A stretch of DNA of 21,854 bases from a virus: positions 1 through 21,854 of IMG/VR virus record IMGVR_UViG_3300006793_000331, one strand, 5' to 3'. Shown piece by piece: positions 1 through 7,209 of this stretch. The first letter of the stretch is position 1, and the number at the start of each line of letters is the position of its first letter. The translations under genes and the position numbers were made by a program. The notes below the pieces were generated by a model. The model saw nothing but the letters and a program-made list of their open reading frames with translations, was not told the DNA's origin and did not search any database.

Positions 1-524
1 ATCAGTTTTTCTTAGAGTATGTAGCAAGGCCTCAAACTGCAGAGATATTTTTTGAAGAAGTGTTAATGGCTTGTGTCTTTTATGGTATGCCTATACTGGT
101 AGAGAATAATAAACCTAGGTTGTTGTATCATTTTAAAAATAGAGGTTACAGAGCGTTTAGTATTAACCGACCAGATAAACTTAAACACAAGCTCTCTAAG
201 ACAGAGAAAGAGCTTGGGGGTATACCTAACTCAAGTGAGGCTGTAAAACAAGCACACGCAGCAGCTATTGAGTCCTACATTGAATCTTATGTTGGTTTGA
301 TTGGACCTGAAGAGATGGGTTATATGCCTTTTGCTAGAACATTAGAAGATTGGGCAAAGTTTGATATAAGCAATAGAACTAAGTTTGATGCCTCTATTAG
401 TTCAGGTTTAGCTATAATGGCTTGTCAAAGACATCTCTACCAACCTATTAAAAAACAATCAAATATTATTGTTAACTTTGCTAGATATAGCAATAAAGGA
501 AGTCGTAGTGAAATAATAAGATAA
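1..524 (+). CDS. Terminase large subunit, C-terminal nuclease part (5' end outside window)
   Basis: The reading frame is open from the first bases of the window (codons from position 3) to TAA at 522-524, so the gene starts upstream and only about 173 C-terminal residues are visible. TerL is the packaging motor: an N-terminal ATPase, not seen here, drives DNA into the prohead and a C-terminal RNase H-like nuclease cuts the concatemer. The visible part fits the nuclease: an aromatic/aliphatic stretch leads to YGMPILVENNK, with an acidic residue at the end of a strand, and an RTKFDASISSGLAIMA segment near the end supplies a late Asp in the position expected for the RNase H fold. The portal gene starts immediately after the stop codon, the classic terminase-portal order. 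The internal GTG near position 60 is not believed to be a start, because the coherent sequence continues upstream of it. Confidence 0.82.
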   Translation, partial: QFFLEYVARPQTAEIFFEEVLMACVFYGMPILVENNKPRLLYHFKNRGYRAFSINRPDKLKHKLSKTEKELGGIPNSSEAVKQAHAAAIESYIESYVGLIGPEEMGYMPFARTLEDWAKFDISNRTKFDASISSGLAIMACQRHLYQPIKKQSNIIVNFARYSNKGSRSEIIR

Positions 525-2960
525 ATGAAAGACGTAAAAATAAATGTTTCTTCTGTTGGGTTTCCAAGTCAGTTTGTTTCTGATAGCGAAAAAGCTTCAG
601 ATGAATTTGGCTTACAAATAGGTCAAGCTATTCAATATGAGTGGTTTAAGAAAGACGGAAACCAATGTAGATACTACAATCAGTGGAGAGACTTTCAAAG
701 GCTACGTCTTTATGCTAGAGGTGAGCAGTCAGTTGCTAAATATAAAAACGAGTTAGCGGTTGATGGCGATTTAAGTTACCTAAACTTGGACTGGACACCA
801 GTGCCAATTATTCCAAAATTTGTAGATGTTGTTGTTAATGGAATGAACGACAGGCTATTTGATGTAAAGGCGTATGCAGAAGATGCAATGTCACAAGCAC
901 AGAGAAGTAAGTATCAGGATATGATACAGGGTCAGGCTGCAGCAAAAGATATATTAGAGATTGTTCAAAAAGAAACAGGAGCTGATCCTTTCGTAATGAA
1001 TCCTGATGACCTTCCTCAAACTGACGAAGAGTTAAACTTATATATGCAACTTAAATATAAGCCTGCTATAGAGATTGCTGAAGAGGAGGCTATTAATACT
1101 ATTTTCTCAGAAAACCATTATGACGATATTAGAAAAAGAATTGACTACGACTTAACTGTTTTAGGTATTGGATGTTCAAAGCATGAGTTTTTACAGGGTG
1201 CAGGTGTTGAGCTTAAATATGTAGACCCTGCAAATATTGTTTACAGTTATACAGAAGACCCACACTTTAAGGATTGTTTCTATTGGGGTGAAATAAAAAC
1301 ACTTCCAATTACTGAGTTAATGAAAATTGATCAGTCTTTAACAAATGATGATTTAGAGGAAATATCTAAGTATTCTCAAAGCTGGTATGACTACTATAAT
1401 GTTGCCCAGTTTTATGAGAATGATATTTTTTACAGAGACACGGTTACGTTAATGTATTTTAATTATAAGACTACAAAAAAAGTAGTTTACAAAAAAAAGA
1501 TACTAGAAAATGGAGGGTCAAAGGTTATAGAAAAAGATGACCAATTCAATCCACCTGTAGAGATGATGGAAGAAGGTAGGTTTGAAAAAATGGAAAAAAC
1601 TATTGATGTTTGGTATGACGGCATTATGGTTATGGGTACAAATATTATTTTAAAGTGGGAGCTTGCTGAAAATATGGTTAGGCCTAAATCAGCACAACAA
1701 CACGCACTTCCAAATTATGTAGCAACTGCGCCAAGAATGTACAAGGGAGTTATTGAATCTTTGACTAGGCGTATGATTCCTTTTGCTGATTTGATACAGA
1801 TAACACACCTAAAACTTCAACAAGTTATTTCAAGGGTTGTCCCTGACGGTGTGTACATCGATGCTGATGGATTAAATGAAGTAGACTTAGGAACAGGGAA
1901 TGCTTATAATCCAGAAGATGCATTAAGATTATATTTCCAAACAGGTTCTGTTATTGGTAGAAGTTATACTCAAGACGGAGACTATAACCAGGGTAAAATT
2001 CCTATAAAAGAATTACAGTCGAGTTCTGGTGCAAGTAAAACTCAGATGCTAATTTCGAATTATAATCACTACTTAGGAATGATTAGACAGGTGACAGGAT
2101 TAAATGAAGCTAGGGATGCTTCCTCTCCAGACCCTAATTCTTTAGTGGGCTTACAAAAGTTAGCAGCACTAAACTCTAATGTTGCGACTAGGCATATACT
2201 TGAAGGTTCTTTGTACATCTATAGAAGTTTAGCTGAAGCAATTACCTACAGGGTTGCCGATATATTACAATATGCAGACTTTAAGGATGATTTTGCTAAT
2301 GCTATAGGTAAGTATAATATTAGTATTCTTAATCAGATAAAAGATTTATACATATATGATTTTGGTATATTTATTGAAATAGCTCCAGATGAAGAACAAA
2401 AAGCACAACTAGAAGCGAATATACAAATGGCATTGTCTAAGGGAGATATAAATTTAGAGGATGCTATTGATATACGAGAAATTAAAAACATTAAACTTGC
2501 TAACCAATTACTAAAAGTAAAACGTAAAGCATTACAAGAGCAGCAACAACAACAAGCAATGCAAGCTCAGGCAATGCAAGCTCAACAGGCGTTGAAATCT
2601 CAAGAGATGAAGCAACAAATCGAAATGCAAAAACAACAGTTCGAGGTAGAAGGAAAGATGAGATTAAAACAAGCTGAGATAGCTTTTGAAATTGAAAAAC
2701 AAAATAATGAAGCTGTTCTTAAAAGTAAACTAATGGCTGAGGAGTTTAATTATAACTTAAAGTTAAGAGGTATAGAGTCTGAGGCGTTGTCTCAAAGAGA
2801 AACGCAAAGAGAAGGGGCAAAATCTAAAAGAATTAGTCAGGCAAATACTGAACAATCAAAATTAATACAGCAAAGAAAAAATAATTTACCTCCAGTAAAC
2901 TTTGAGTCTAATGAAGATAGTCTTGATGGATTCGATTTAGCTGAGTTTAACCCTAGGTAG
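525..2960 (+). CDS. Portal protein
   Basis: This 811-residue protein begins with ATG directly after the terminase TAA. Portal proteins form the dodecameric ring at one capsid vertex through which DNA enters and leaves. The size matches large podovirus portals (P22 gp1 is about 725 residues). The N-terminal 130 residues hold a W/Y-rich segment (YYNQWRDFQRLRLYARGEQ) and a helix-rich block with VPIIPKFVDVVVNGMNDRLF, typical of portal wing/clip regions. Residues about 665-780 are a long, Gln-rich charged helix resembling the helical barrel at the C terminus of P22-type portals; it contains a Q run at 673-677 and an exact AMQAQ duplication at 678-687. The gene stops with TAG, the only non-TAA stop in the window. 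It sits between terminase and a probable scaffold, which strengthens the call. I infer function from position, size and helical pattern, not from a search. Confidence 0.82.
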   Translation: MKDVKINVSSVGFPSQFVSDSEKASDEFGLQIGQAIQYEWFKKDGNQCRYYNQWRDFQRLRLYARGEQSVAKYKNELAVDGDLSYLNLDWTPVPIIPKFVDVVVNGMNDRLFDVKAYAEDAMSQAQRSKYQDMIQGQAAAKDILEIVQKETGADPFVMNPDDLPQTDEELNLYMQLKYKPAIEIAEEEAINTIFSENHYDDIRKRIDYDLTVLGIGCSKHEFLQGAGVELKYVDPANIVYSYTEDPHFKDCFYWGEIKTLPITELMKIDQSLTNDDLEEISKYSQSWYDYYNVAQFYENDIFYRDTVTLMYFNYKTTKKVVYKKKILENGGSKVIEKDDQFNPPVEMMEEGRFEKMEKTIDVWYDGIMVMGTNIILKWELAENMVRPKSAQQHALPNYVATAPRMYKGVIESLTRRMIPFADLIQITHLKLQQVISRVVPDGVYIDADGLNEVDLGTGNAYNPEDALRLYFQTGSVIGRSYTQDGDYNQGKIPIKELQSSSGASKTQMLISNYNHYLGMIRQVTGLNEARDASSPDPNSLVGLQKLAALNSNVATRHILEGSLYIYRSLAEAITYRVADILQYADFKDDFANAIGKYNISILNQIKDLYIYDFGIFIEIAPDEEQKAQLEANIQMALSKGDINLEDAIDIREIKNIKLANQLLKVKRKALQEQQQQQAMQAQAMQAQQALKSQEMKQQIEMQKQQFEVEGKMRLKQAEIAFEIEKQNNEAVLKSKLMAEEFNYNLKLRGIESEALSQRETQREGAKSKRISQANTEQSKLIQQRKNNLPPVNFESNEDSLDGFDLAEFNPR
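2556..2585 (+). repeat. 15-bp tandem repeat inside portal gene
   Basis: Two adjacent 15-bp copies (2556-2570 and 2571-2585) differ only in the last base and encode AMQAQ twice in the Gln-rich C-terminal helix of the portal. They follow a CAA/CAG run at 2541-2555. In-frame expansion of five codons preserves the reading frame. Confidence 0.85.
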
Positions 2961-2987
2961 TGTATAAAAACCGTATTATTTTTTTCT

Positions 2988-2995
2988 TATATTTG
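2988..2995 (+). promoter_or_regulatory. Putative Bacteroidota-type -7 promoter element (TATATTTG)
   Basis: TATATTTG matches the Bacteroidota primary sigma -7 consensus TAnnTTTG exactly. It lies in the 55-bp gap between portal and the probable scaffold gene, 20 bases before the scaffold ATG, so transcription would begin with a very short leader. I see no clear TTG -33 element at the usual distance. In DNA this AT-rich the motif also occurs by chance, so the support is its placement in a gap and its recurrence before 6485 and 14567. Confidence 0.5.
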
Positions 2996-3015
2996 TAACA
3001 ATCAAATTTAATTAT

Positions 3016-4089
3016 ATGGAACTTAAAGTAAAAGAAGTAAAAGTAGGGGAAGAAAAGTCAGTACAAGAGGTAGAACAAGAGCTTTTAGATAAGCATGAAG
3101 AAGGTCTTAATGATGACCGATCTAAAGCTGAAGAGCCTAAAGCTGAAGAGCCTAAAGCTGAATTAAACGAGGAAGATGTTCTTTCGTATATTGGTAAAAG
3201 ATATAATAAAGAAATTAATTCATTTGATGAGTTAATGAGTCAGCGAGAAACTCAGGAAGAATTACCTGAAGATGTAGCTGCTTACTTTAAATATAAAAAA
3301 GACACAGGAAGAGGAATTCAAGACTTTGTAGAGTTACAAAAAGATTTTGATGAATCCAATCCTGATTCTTTACTTAGAGATTATTTACGTGCTACTGAGG
3401 ATGGTCTTGATGAAGAAGATATAGAAACCTTAATGGATGACTATTCTTTTGATGAAGATTTAGACGAAGAGGGTGACATAAAGAAAATTAAGTTAAAGAA
3501 GAAAAAAGCTATTGCTAAAGCAAAAGATTACTTTAAAGAAATGCAAGAGAAGTATAAGCAACCACTTGAGTCAAGGGGAATGCAATCTTCAAATGTATCT
3601 GACGAAGAAATGGAAGGCTATAAGCAATACATCGCAGATGCGAAGTCTTATGAAGAAGAGACTGCTAGAAAGAAAGAGTTTTACGACTCTAAGACGTTAG
3701 AAGTATTTACGCCTGAGTTCAAAGGTTTTGAATTTAATGTAGGTGAAGAAACAATAACATTTTCTCCAGGTAGTTTAGATGATTTAAAAAAGAGTGCATT
3801 AAATCCAGGTAGTTGGGCAACCAAGTATTTAGATGATAGTGGTCTTTTAAAAGATTCTAAAGGTTTTCATAGGAGTGTAGCAATTGCACAGAATCCTGAA
3901 AAATTTGCTAAGTTCTTTTATGAGCAAGGCAAGGCTAATGCCACGGAAGATGTAATGCGTAAGACAAAAAATATTAATATGTCGGAACGTAGATCGCCTG
4001 AAGTGACAAGCAAGGGAGGAACACAGTTTAAGTCTTTAAACACAGATAGTGGAAGAGGACTTAAAATTAAGAGTATTAAAAGAAAATAA
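3016..4089 (+). CDS. Probable capsid scaffold/assembly protein
   Basis: This 357-residue, very acidic, Lys/Glu-rich, mostly helical protein lies between portal and major capsid protein, the usual position of a scaffold. Scaffolds chaperone capsid subunit assembly and then leave or are degraded. Residues 1-60 are low complexity and contain KAEEP twice plus a partial third copy (from residue 37). Residues about 115-170 hold an Asp/Glu-rich run followed by a Lys-rich helix. A more ordered segment follows at about 235-300 (EFKGFEFNVGEETITFSPG). The C terminus is basic (KIKSIKRK), as in scaffolds whose C-terminal tail binds the capsid protein. No serine-protease motif is recognisable, so I do not call it a scaffold-protease fusion. 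The start at 3016 is the first ATG after the promoter-like element and has an AT-rich leader. The role is inferred mainly from position and composition; a head-completion role is an alternative. Confidence 0.5.
   Translation: MELKVKEVKVGEEKSVQEVEQELLDKHEEGLNDDRSKAEEPKAEEPKAELNEEDVLSYIGKRYNKEINSFDELMSQRETQEELPEDVAAYFKYKKDTGRGIQDFVELQKDFDESNPDSLLRDYLRATEDGLDEEDIETLMDDYSFDEDLDEEGDIKKIKLKKKKAIAKAKDYFKEMQEKYKQPLESRGMQSSNVSDEEMEGYKQYIADAKSYEEETARKKEFYDSKTLEVFTPEFKGFEFNVGEETITFSPGSLDDLKKSALNPGSWATKYLDDSGLLKDSKGFHRSVAIAQNPEKFAKFFYEQGKANATEDVMRKTKNINMSERRSPEVTSKGGTQFKSLNTDSGRGLKIKSIKRK
3124..3162 (+). repeat. 15-bp tandem repeat (2.6 copies) in scaffold gene
   Basis: The unit AAAGCTGAAGAGCCT occurs at 3124-3138 and 3139-3153 and is followed by its first nine bases at 3154-3162. 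It encodes KAEEP-KAEEP-KAE in the disordered acidic N-terminal region. The copies are identical, which suggests recent slippage or recombination. Confidence 0.9.
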
Positions 4090-4094
4090 TTAAT

Positions 4095-4110
4095 TTAAAA
4101 AATAAAAATT
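4095..4110 (+). promoter_or_regulatory. A-rich translation leader of the capsid gene (no Shine-Dalgarno)
   Basis: The 16 bases before the capsid ATG are TTAAAAAATAAAAATT. The identical 16 bases precede the ATG at 14567. No GGAGG-like sequence is present. Bacteroidota commonly initiate on A-rich, unstructured leaders, so this is read as the element deciding the start and promoting strong translation. Confidence 0.6.
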
Positions 4111-5568
4111 ATGGCAGGATCAATCCAAGCTACGCCAGGTTTTGATTTGCAACCAAGTTCGCATCAAACACCTTTGGCATCGAATTATATTACTGACTTC
4201 AACTTTTTGAATCAGTACTTACCAGACACTTACGAAAAAGAATTCGAAAGATATGGTAACAGAACAATCTCCTCATTCATTAGAATGGTAGGAGCAGAAA
4301 TGCCTTCTAACTCAGACCTTATCAAATGGGCAGAACAAGGAAGATTACATACTAAGTACGTAGAATGTGGGACTGCGGCTTTAGTTGGAGGAGGAGAAGC
4401 AGTTTTCCAAATCAACGACACTTTAAATCCAGCAGGATCTACTGTTCAACCTGGTTCAGGAGCAACTGCTCAAATTGCAATCAGAGTTGGTCAGACTGTT
4501 GTTGTTGTAAACAATGACGCTTCAGGTGAGTTTAAAGCTATTGTTATAGCAGTTGACCTTGCAAACAGTCAAGTAACACTAGCGTTTTATGATGCTGCAG
4601 GTTATACAGGTGGTTCAGGATTAGGAAATGCTGATGCAAGTATTTTCATTTATGGTTCTGAATTTAAAAAAGGAACAAACGGAATGCAAGGTTCATTAGA
4701 GTCTGACGATTTTATTTTCGAAAATTCTCCAATTATCATCAAAGATAAGTATGCAGTATCAGGTTCTGATATGGCTCAAATCGGATGGATTGAGGTTACT
4801 ACCGAGAATGGAGCTTCAGGTTACTTATGGTACTTAAAGTCGGAGCACGAAACTCGTTTACGTTACGATGACTATTTAGAAACTGCAATGATTGAAGCAG
4901 TTCCTGCTGAAGCAGGTTCTGGTGTTGCTGCACAAACAACTTCTGACCAAGTTGGAAACAAGGGGTCTGAAGGTGTATTCTATGTAGTACAGCAAAGAGG
5001 TAATGTATGGTCAGGTGGAAATCCTGATGCATTAGTAGACTTTGACTCTATTATTTCTCGTTTAGATAAGCAAGGTGCTATTGAGGAAAATGTAATTTTC
5101 TTAAACAGAGACTTTGGCTTTGACATTGACGATATGTTAGCTGCTCAAAATTCTTACGGTGCGGGTGGAACTTCTTATGGTCTTTTTGACAATGATGAGG
5201 AGATGGCTCTTAACTTAGGATTCACAGGATTCCGTAGAGGTTATGACTTTTACAAGTCTGACTGGAAATACTTAAACGACCCAACAATGCGTGGTGGAGT
5301 TAATGGTACTGGAAGCATCAATGGATTGTTAGTGCCTGCAGGTTCTACAACTGTTTATGACCAAATCCTTGGGAAGAATGCTAAGAGACCTTTCTTACAT
5401 GTAAGGTACAGAGCTTCAGAAACTGAAGACAGACGTTATAAGACTTGGATTACTGGTTCTGCTGGTGGTGCAAAAACATCTGACTTAGATGCAATGGAAG
5501 TAAACTTCTTGAGTGAAAGAGCGGTTTGTACTTTAGGTGCAAACAACTTCTTTATCTTCCAAGACTAA
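4111..5568 (+). CDS. Major capsid protein (HK97-fold type)
   Basis: This 485-residue protein forms the icosahedral shell. The size and the position after portal and scaffold fit a major capsid protein. The N-terminal arm (residues 1-60) includes SNYITDFNFLNQYLPDTYEKE. A beta-rich, Gly/Val-rich insert at about residues 88-190 looks like an added surface domain. A long helix/strand region follows, and the C-terminal part has a well-ordered block starting at R426-P427-F428 with LHVRYRAS, then DLDAMEVNFLSERAV, which resembles the conserved C-terminal P-domain region of capsid proteins in flavobacterial phages. The codons look richer in AAC, TTC, GAC and TAC than neighbouring genes by eye (Asn codons about half AAC), as expected for a very highly expressed protein. 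The ATG follows the A-rich leader at 4095-4110, and a strong terminator lies just downstream. No cleavable prohead segment is evident. Confidence 0.85.
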   Translation: MAGSIQATPGFDLQPSSHQTPLASNYITDFNFLNQYLPDTYEKEFERYGNRTISSFIRMVGAEMPSNSDLIKWAEQGRLHTKYVECGTAALVGGGEAVFQINDTLNPAGSTVQPGSGATAQIAIRVGQTVVVVNNDASGEFKAIVIAVDLANSQVTLAFYDAAGYTGGSGLGNADASIFIYGSEFKKGTNGMQGSLESDDFIFENSPIIIKDKYAVSGSDMAQIGWIEVTTENGASGYLWYLKSEHETRLRYDDYLETAMIEAVPAEAGSGVAAQTTSDQVGNKGSEGVFYVVQQRGNVWSGGNPDALVDFDSIISRLDKQGAIEENVIFLNRDFGFDIDDMLAAQNSYGAGGTSYGLFDNDEEMALNLGFTGFRRGYDFYKSDWKYLNDPTMRGGVNGTGSINGLLVPAGSTTVYDQILGKNAKRPFLHVRYRASETEDRRYKTWITGSAGGAKTSDLDAMEVNFLSERAVCTLGANNFFIFQD

Positions 5569-5583
5569 GAATACTAACCAAAG

Positions 5584-5616
5584 AAAAGGGGGTCTCTTTA
5601 AGGAGACTCCTTTTTT
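5584..5616 (+). terminator. Rho-independent terminator after the capsid gene
   Basis: The stem arm 5589-5597 (GGGGTCTCT) pairs with 5602-5610 (GGAGACTCC) around a TTAA loop, with two G-T wobbles. A G-T pair and the AAAA at 5584-5587 against the following T run extend the stem. A run of six T follows (5611-5616). It would end most of the strong capsid transcript here, or lower the level of downstream genes if leaky. Confidence 0.88.
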
Positions 5617-5640
5617 ATAAATTAAATTAAATTATATCAA

Positions 5641-6390
5641 ATGAAAACTACAGTACAAAGAGTAGACAAGGTCTACAAGTTAACAAGGAATGCAGCACCT
5701 TTATCTTTCATGCTTGCAACAAGACACACTAGAAGATTTCCATTACTTTGGGTAGACCCAGAAACAGGAATAAACAGAGAATTAAGATACGCTAGAAACC
5801 AGTCCTCACCTTTTGTAGATGAGCAAGATGGTAACGCAATTATAGAACCTGTTGTTTTTGAAGATGGATTTTTAAGGGTTTCTAAAAACAATCAAATTTT
5901 ACAAAAATTCTTAGATGTTCACCCACACAATGGAATTAAATTTAAGGAATTAGATAATGCAAAAGATGCACAACAAGTTGTAGAAAATATTAACATAGAA
6001 CTTGATGCAATGATAGAGGCACGTTCTTTATCAATAGCACAACTAGAAACCTTAACAAGAGTATTATTTCAAAAAGACCCATCTAGAATTAGTACAGATG
6101 AAATGAGGAGAGATGTTTTAGTTTATGCTAAGAGAGAGCCTCAAGAGTTTATGTCTGTCGTAAACGACCCTGTATTAAAGCTACAGGCAACGGTGCATAA
6201 ATTCTTTGAAGAAGGTCTTATTAAATATAGAAATAAAAACAAAGAAGTTTGGTTTGCTACAAAGACTAATAAAACAAGACTTTGTACCATTCCTTTTGGA
6301 GAAGATCCAATTTATATAGTGTCATCTTATTTCCAATCTGACGATGGAATAGAGGCGTTAAAACATTTAGAAAAAATACTAGACTCGTAA
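5641..6390 (+). CDS. Virion-associated protein of unknown function
   Basis: This is a 249-residue protein whose function I cannot name. The most ordered segment is residues about 18-85, with APLSFMLATRHTRRFPLL, then a Arg-rich strand (INRELRYARNQSSPF) and DEQDGNAIIEPVVFEDG. A helical stretch follows at about 105-185, and a C-terminal region ends with IPFGEDPIYIVSSYFQSDDGIEALKHLEKIL. There are no membrane segments, signal peptide or catalytic motif that I recognise. This gene pattern, right after the capsid gene, seems familiar from marine phages as a conserved structural or auxiliary capsid protein, but that is memory of a pattern and not a confirmed match. The gene is isolated between two intrinsic terminators (5584-5616 and 6425-6456), and I see no TAnnTTTG element in front of it. 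It may therefore be expressed by read-through from the capsid transcript at a lower level. Confidence 0.6.
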   Translation: MKTTVQRVDKVYKLTRNAAPLSFMLATRHTRRFPLLWVDPETGINRELRYARNQSSPFVDEQDGNAIIEPVVFEDGFLRVSKNNQILQKFLDVHPHNGIKFKELDNAKDAQQVVENINIELDAMIEARSLSIAQLETLTRVLFQKDPSRISTDEMRRDVLVYAKREPQEFMSVVNDPVLKLQATVHKFFEEGLIKYRNKNKEVWFATKTNKTRLCTIPFGEDPIYIVSSYFQSDDGIEALKHLEKILDS

Positions 6391-6424
6391 TTGCATTAGG
6401 GAGCTATACGTGTTTAGTGAAAGT

Positions 6425-6456
6425 AAGGGGTCTGTTTTTAGACCTCTTTTTTTTTT
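6425..6456 (+). terminator. Rho-independent terminator after the 249-residue protein gene
   Basis: The arm 6426-6433 (AGGGGTCT) pairs with 6440-6447 (AGACCTCT), with one G-T wobble, around a six-base loop. A run of ten T (6447-6456) follows. The promoter-like element at 6460-6467 begins four bases later, so transcription stops and restarts in this gap. Confidence 0.88.
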
Positions 6457-6459
6457 AAC

Positions 6460-6467
6460 TATCTTTG
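6460..6467 (+). promoter_or_regulatory. Putative Bacteroidota-type -7 promoter element (TATCTTTG)
   Basis: TATCTTTG matches TAnnTTTG exactly and lies 17 bases before the ATG at 6485, directly behind the terminator T run. It would start the neck/tail operon. The position expected for a -33 element falls inside the terminator hairpin, and no clear TTG is visible there. Confidence 0.58.
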
Positions 6468-6484
6468 TGTAAATAATAGTTAGG

Positions 6485-7207
6485 ATGATAAACGACATTA
6501 GAAATACAGTTTTAGCTGTGTTAAATAAAAATAATTACGGCTATATATCTCCACAAGATTTCAATCTATATGCACAACAGGCTCAGATGGATTTATTTGA
6601 GGACTATTTCTATGCATATAATTACCAAGTAAATAAAGAAAACCAAAGAACTTCAGGAACAGATTATGCAGACATAAAAAAAGGATACGCAGAGGTTATT
6701 GATTTTTTTTCAGTAACATCAAACTTGACTCAAAATGGAGGTGCTACAAATAGCTTTTTTTTACCTTCACTTGCAACTACAGGTTCTGATTTTTATTTAA
6801 TTAATAAAATATTTACAGGAGGTATAGAGCTAGAAAGGGTTAATCAAAGTAAAATATTATTACTTAACTCATCTCCTTTGACTGCTCCATCTACAATGTT
6901 TCCTGCGTATACTACTCAAGGAAATATTGCAACAATATACCCTGTGTCGTCTGCAGCACCAACAATTACTTGTCAATACATTCGTTACCCTAAGCCACCT
7001 AAATGGACTTATGTGGACTTAGGTAATAACAGTGAGCCAGTGTTTGACCAAACTCAACCTGACTATCAAGACTTTGAATTGTTCCCAGATGATGCCACTG
7101 ATTTAACAATGAAAATATTACAGTATGCAGGAGTTTCAATAAGAGAGGCCTCTGTTGTTCAATATGCAGGAGCTGCAGAAGCGACTGAAACTAATAGCGA
7201 AAAATAA
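6485..7207 (+). CDS. Putative head-tail connector / ring protein 1
   Basis: This 240-residue protein opens the tail operon. Residues 1-45 form helices with NKNNYGYISPQDFNLYAQQA, then FEDYFYAYNYQVNKENQ, a pattern I associate with small structural proteins of flavobacterial phages. The middle (about 70-165) is strand-rich with Ser/Thr/Asn. CQYIRYPKPPKWTYVD leads to an acidic segment, then a C-terminal helix (DLTMKILQYAGVSIREASVVQYA). It is two bases from the next gene and belongs with it. Because the pair precedes the giant muzzle-like gene, and podoviruses encode adaptor and nozzle rings there, I infer a neck or ring role below the portal. The start has no Shine-Dalgarno sequence. Function is inferred from context; a tail terminator-like role is an alternative. 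Confidence 0.5.
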   Translation: MINDIRNTVLAVLNKNNYGYISPQDFNLYAQQAQMDLFEDYFYAYNYQVNKENQRTSGTDYADIKKGYAEVIDFFSVTSNLTQNGGATNSFFLPSLATTGSDFYLINKIFTGGIELERVNQSKILLLNSSPLTAPSTMFPAYTTQGNIATIYPVSSAAPTITCQYIRYPKPPKWTYVDLGNNSEPVFDQTQPDYQDFELFPDDATDLTMKILQYAGVSIREASVVQYAGAAEATETNSEK

Positions 7208-7209
7208 TT

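Noticed and set aside
3512-3700. A short + strand frame in a different phase inside the scaffold gene
   Set aside because: It is Lys/Arg-rich as expected for an off-frame read of A-rich DNA, lacks a leader, and lies wholly inside a better-supported gene.
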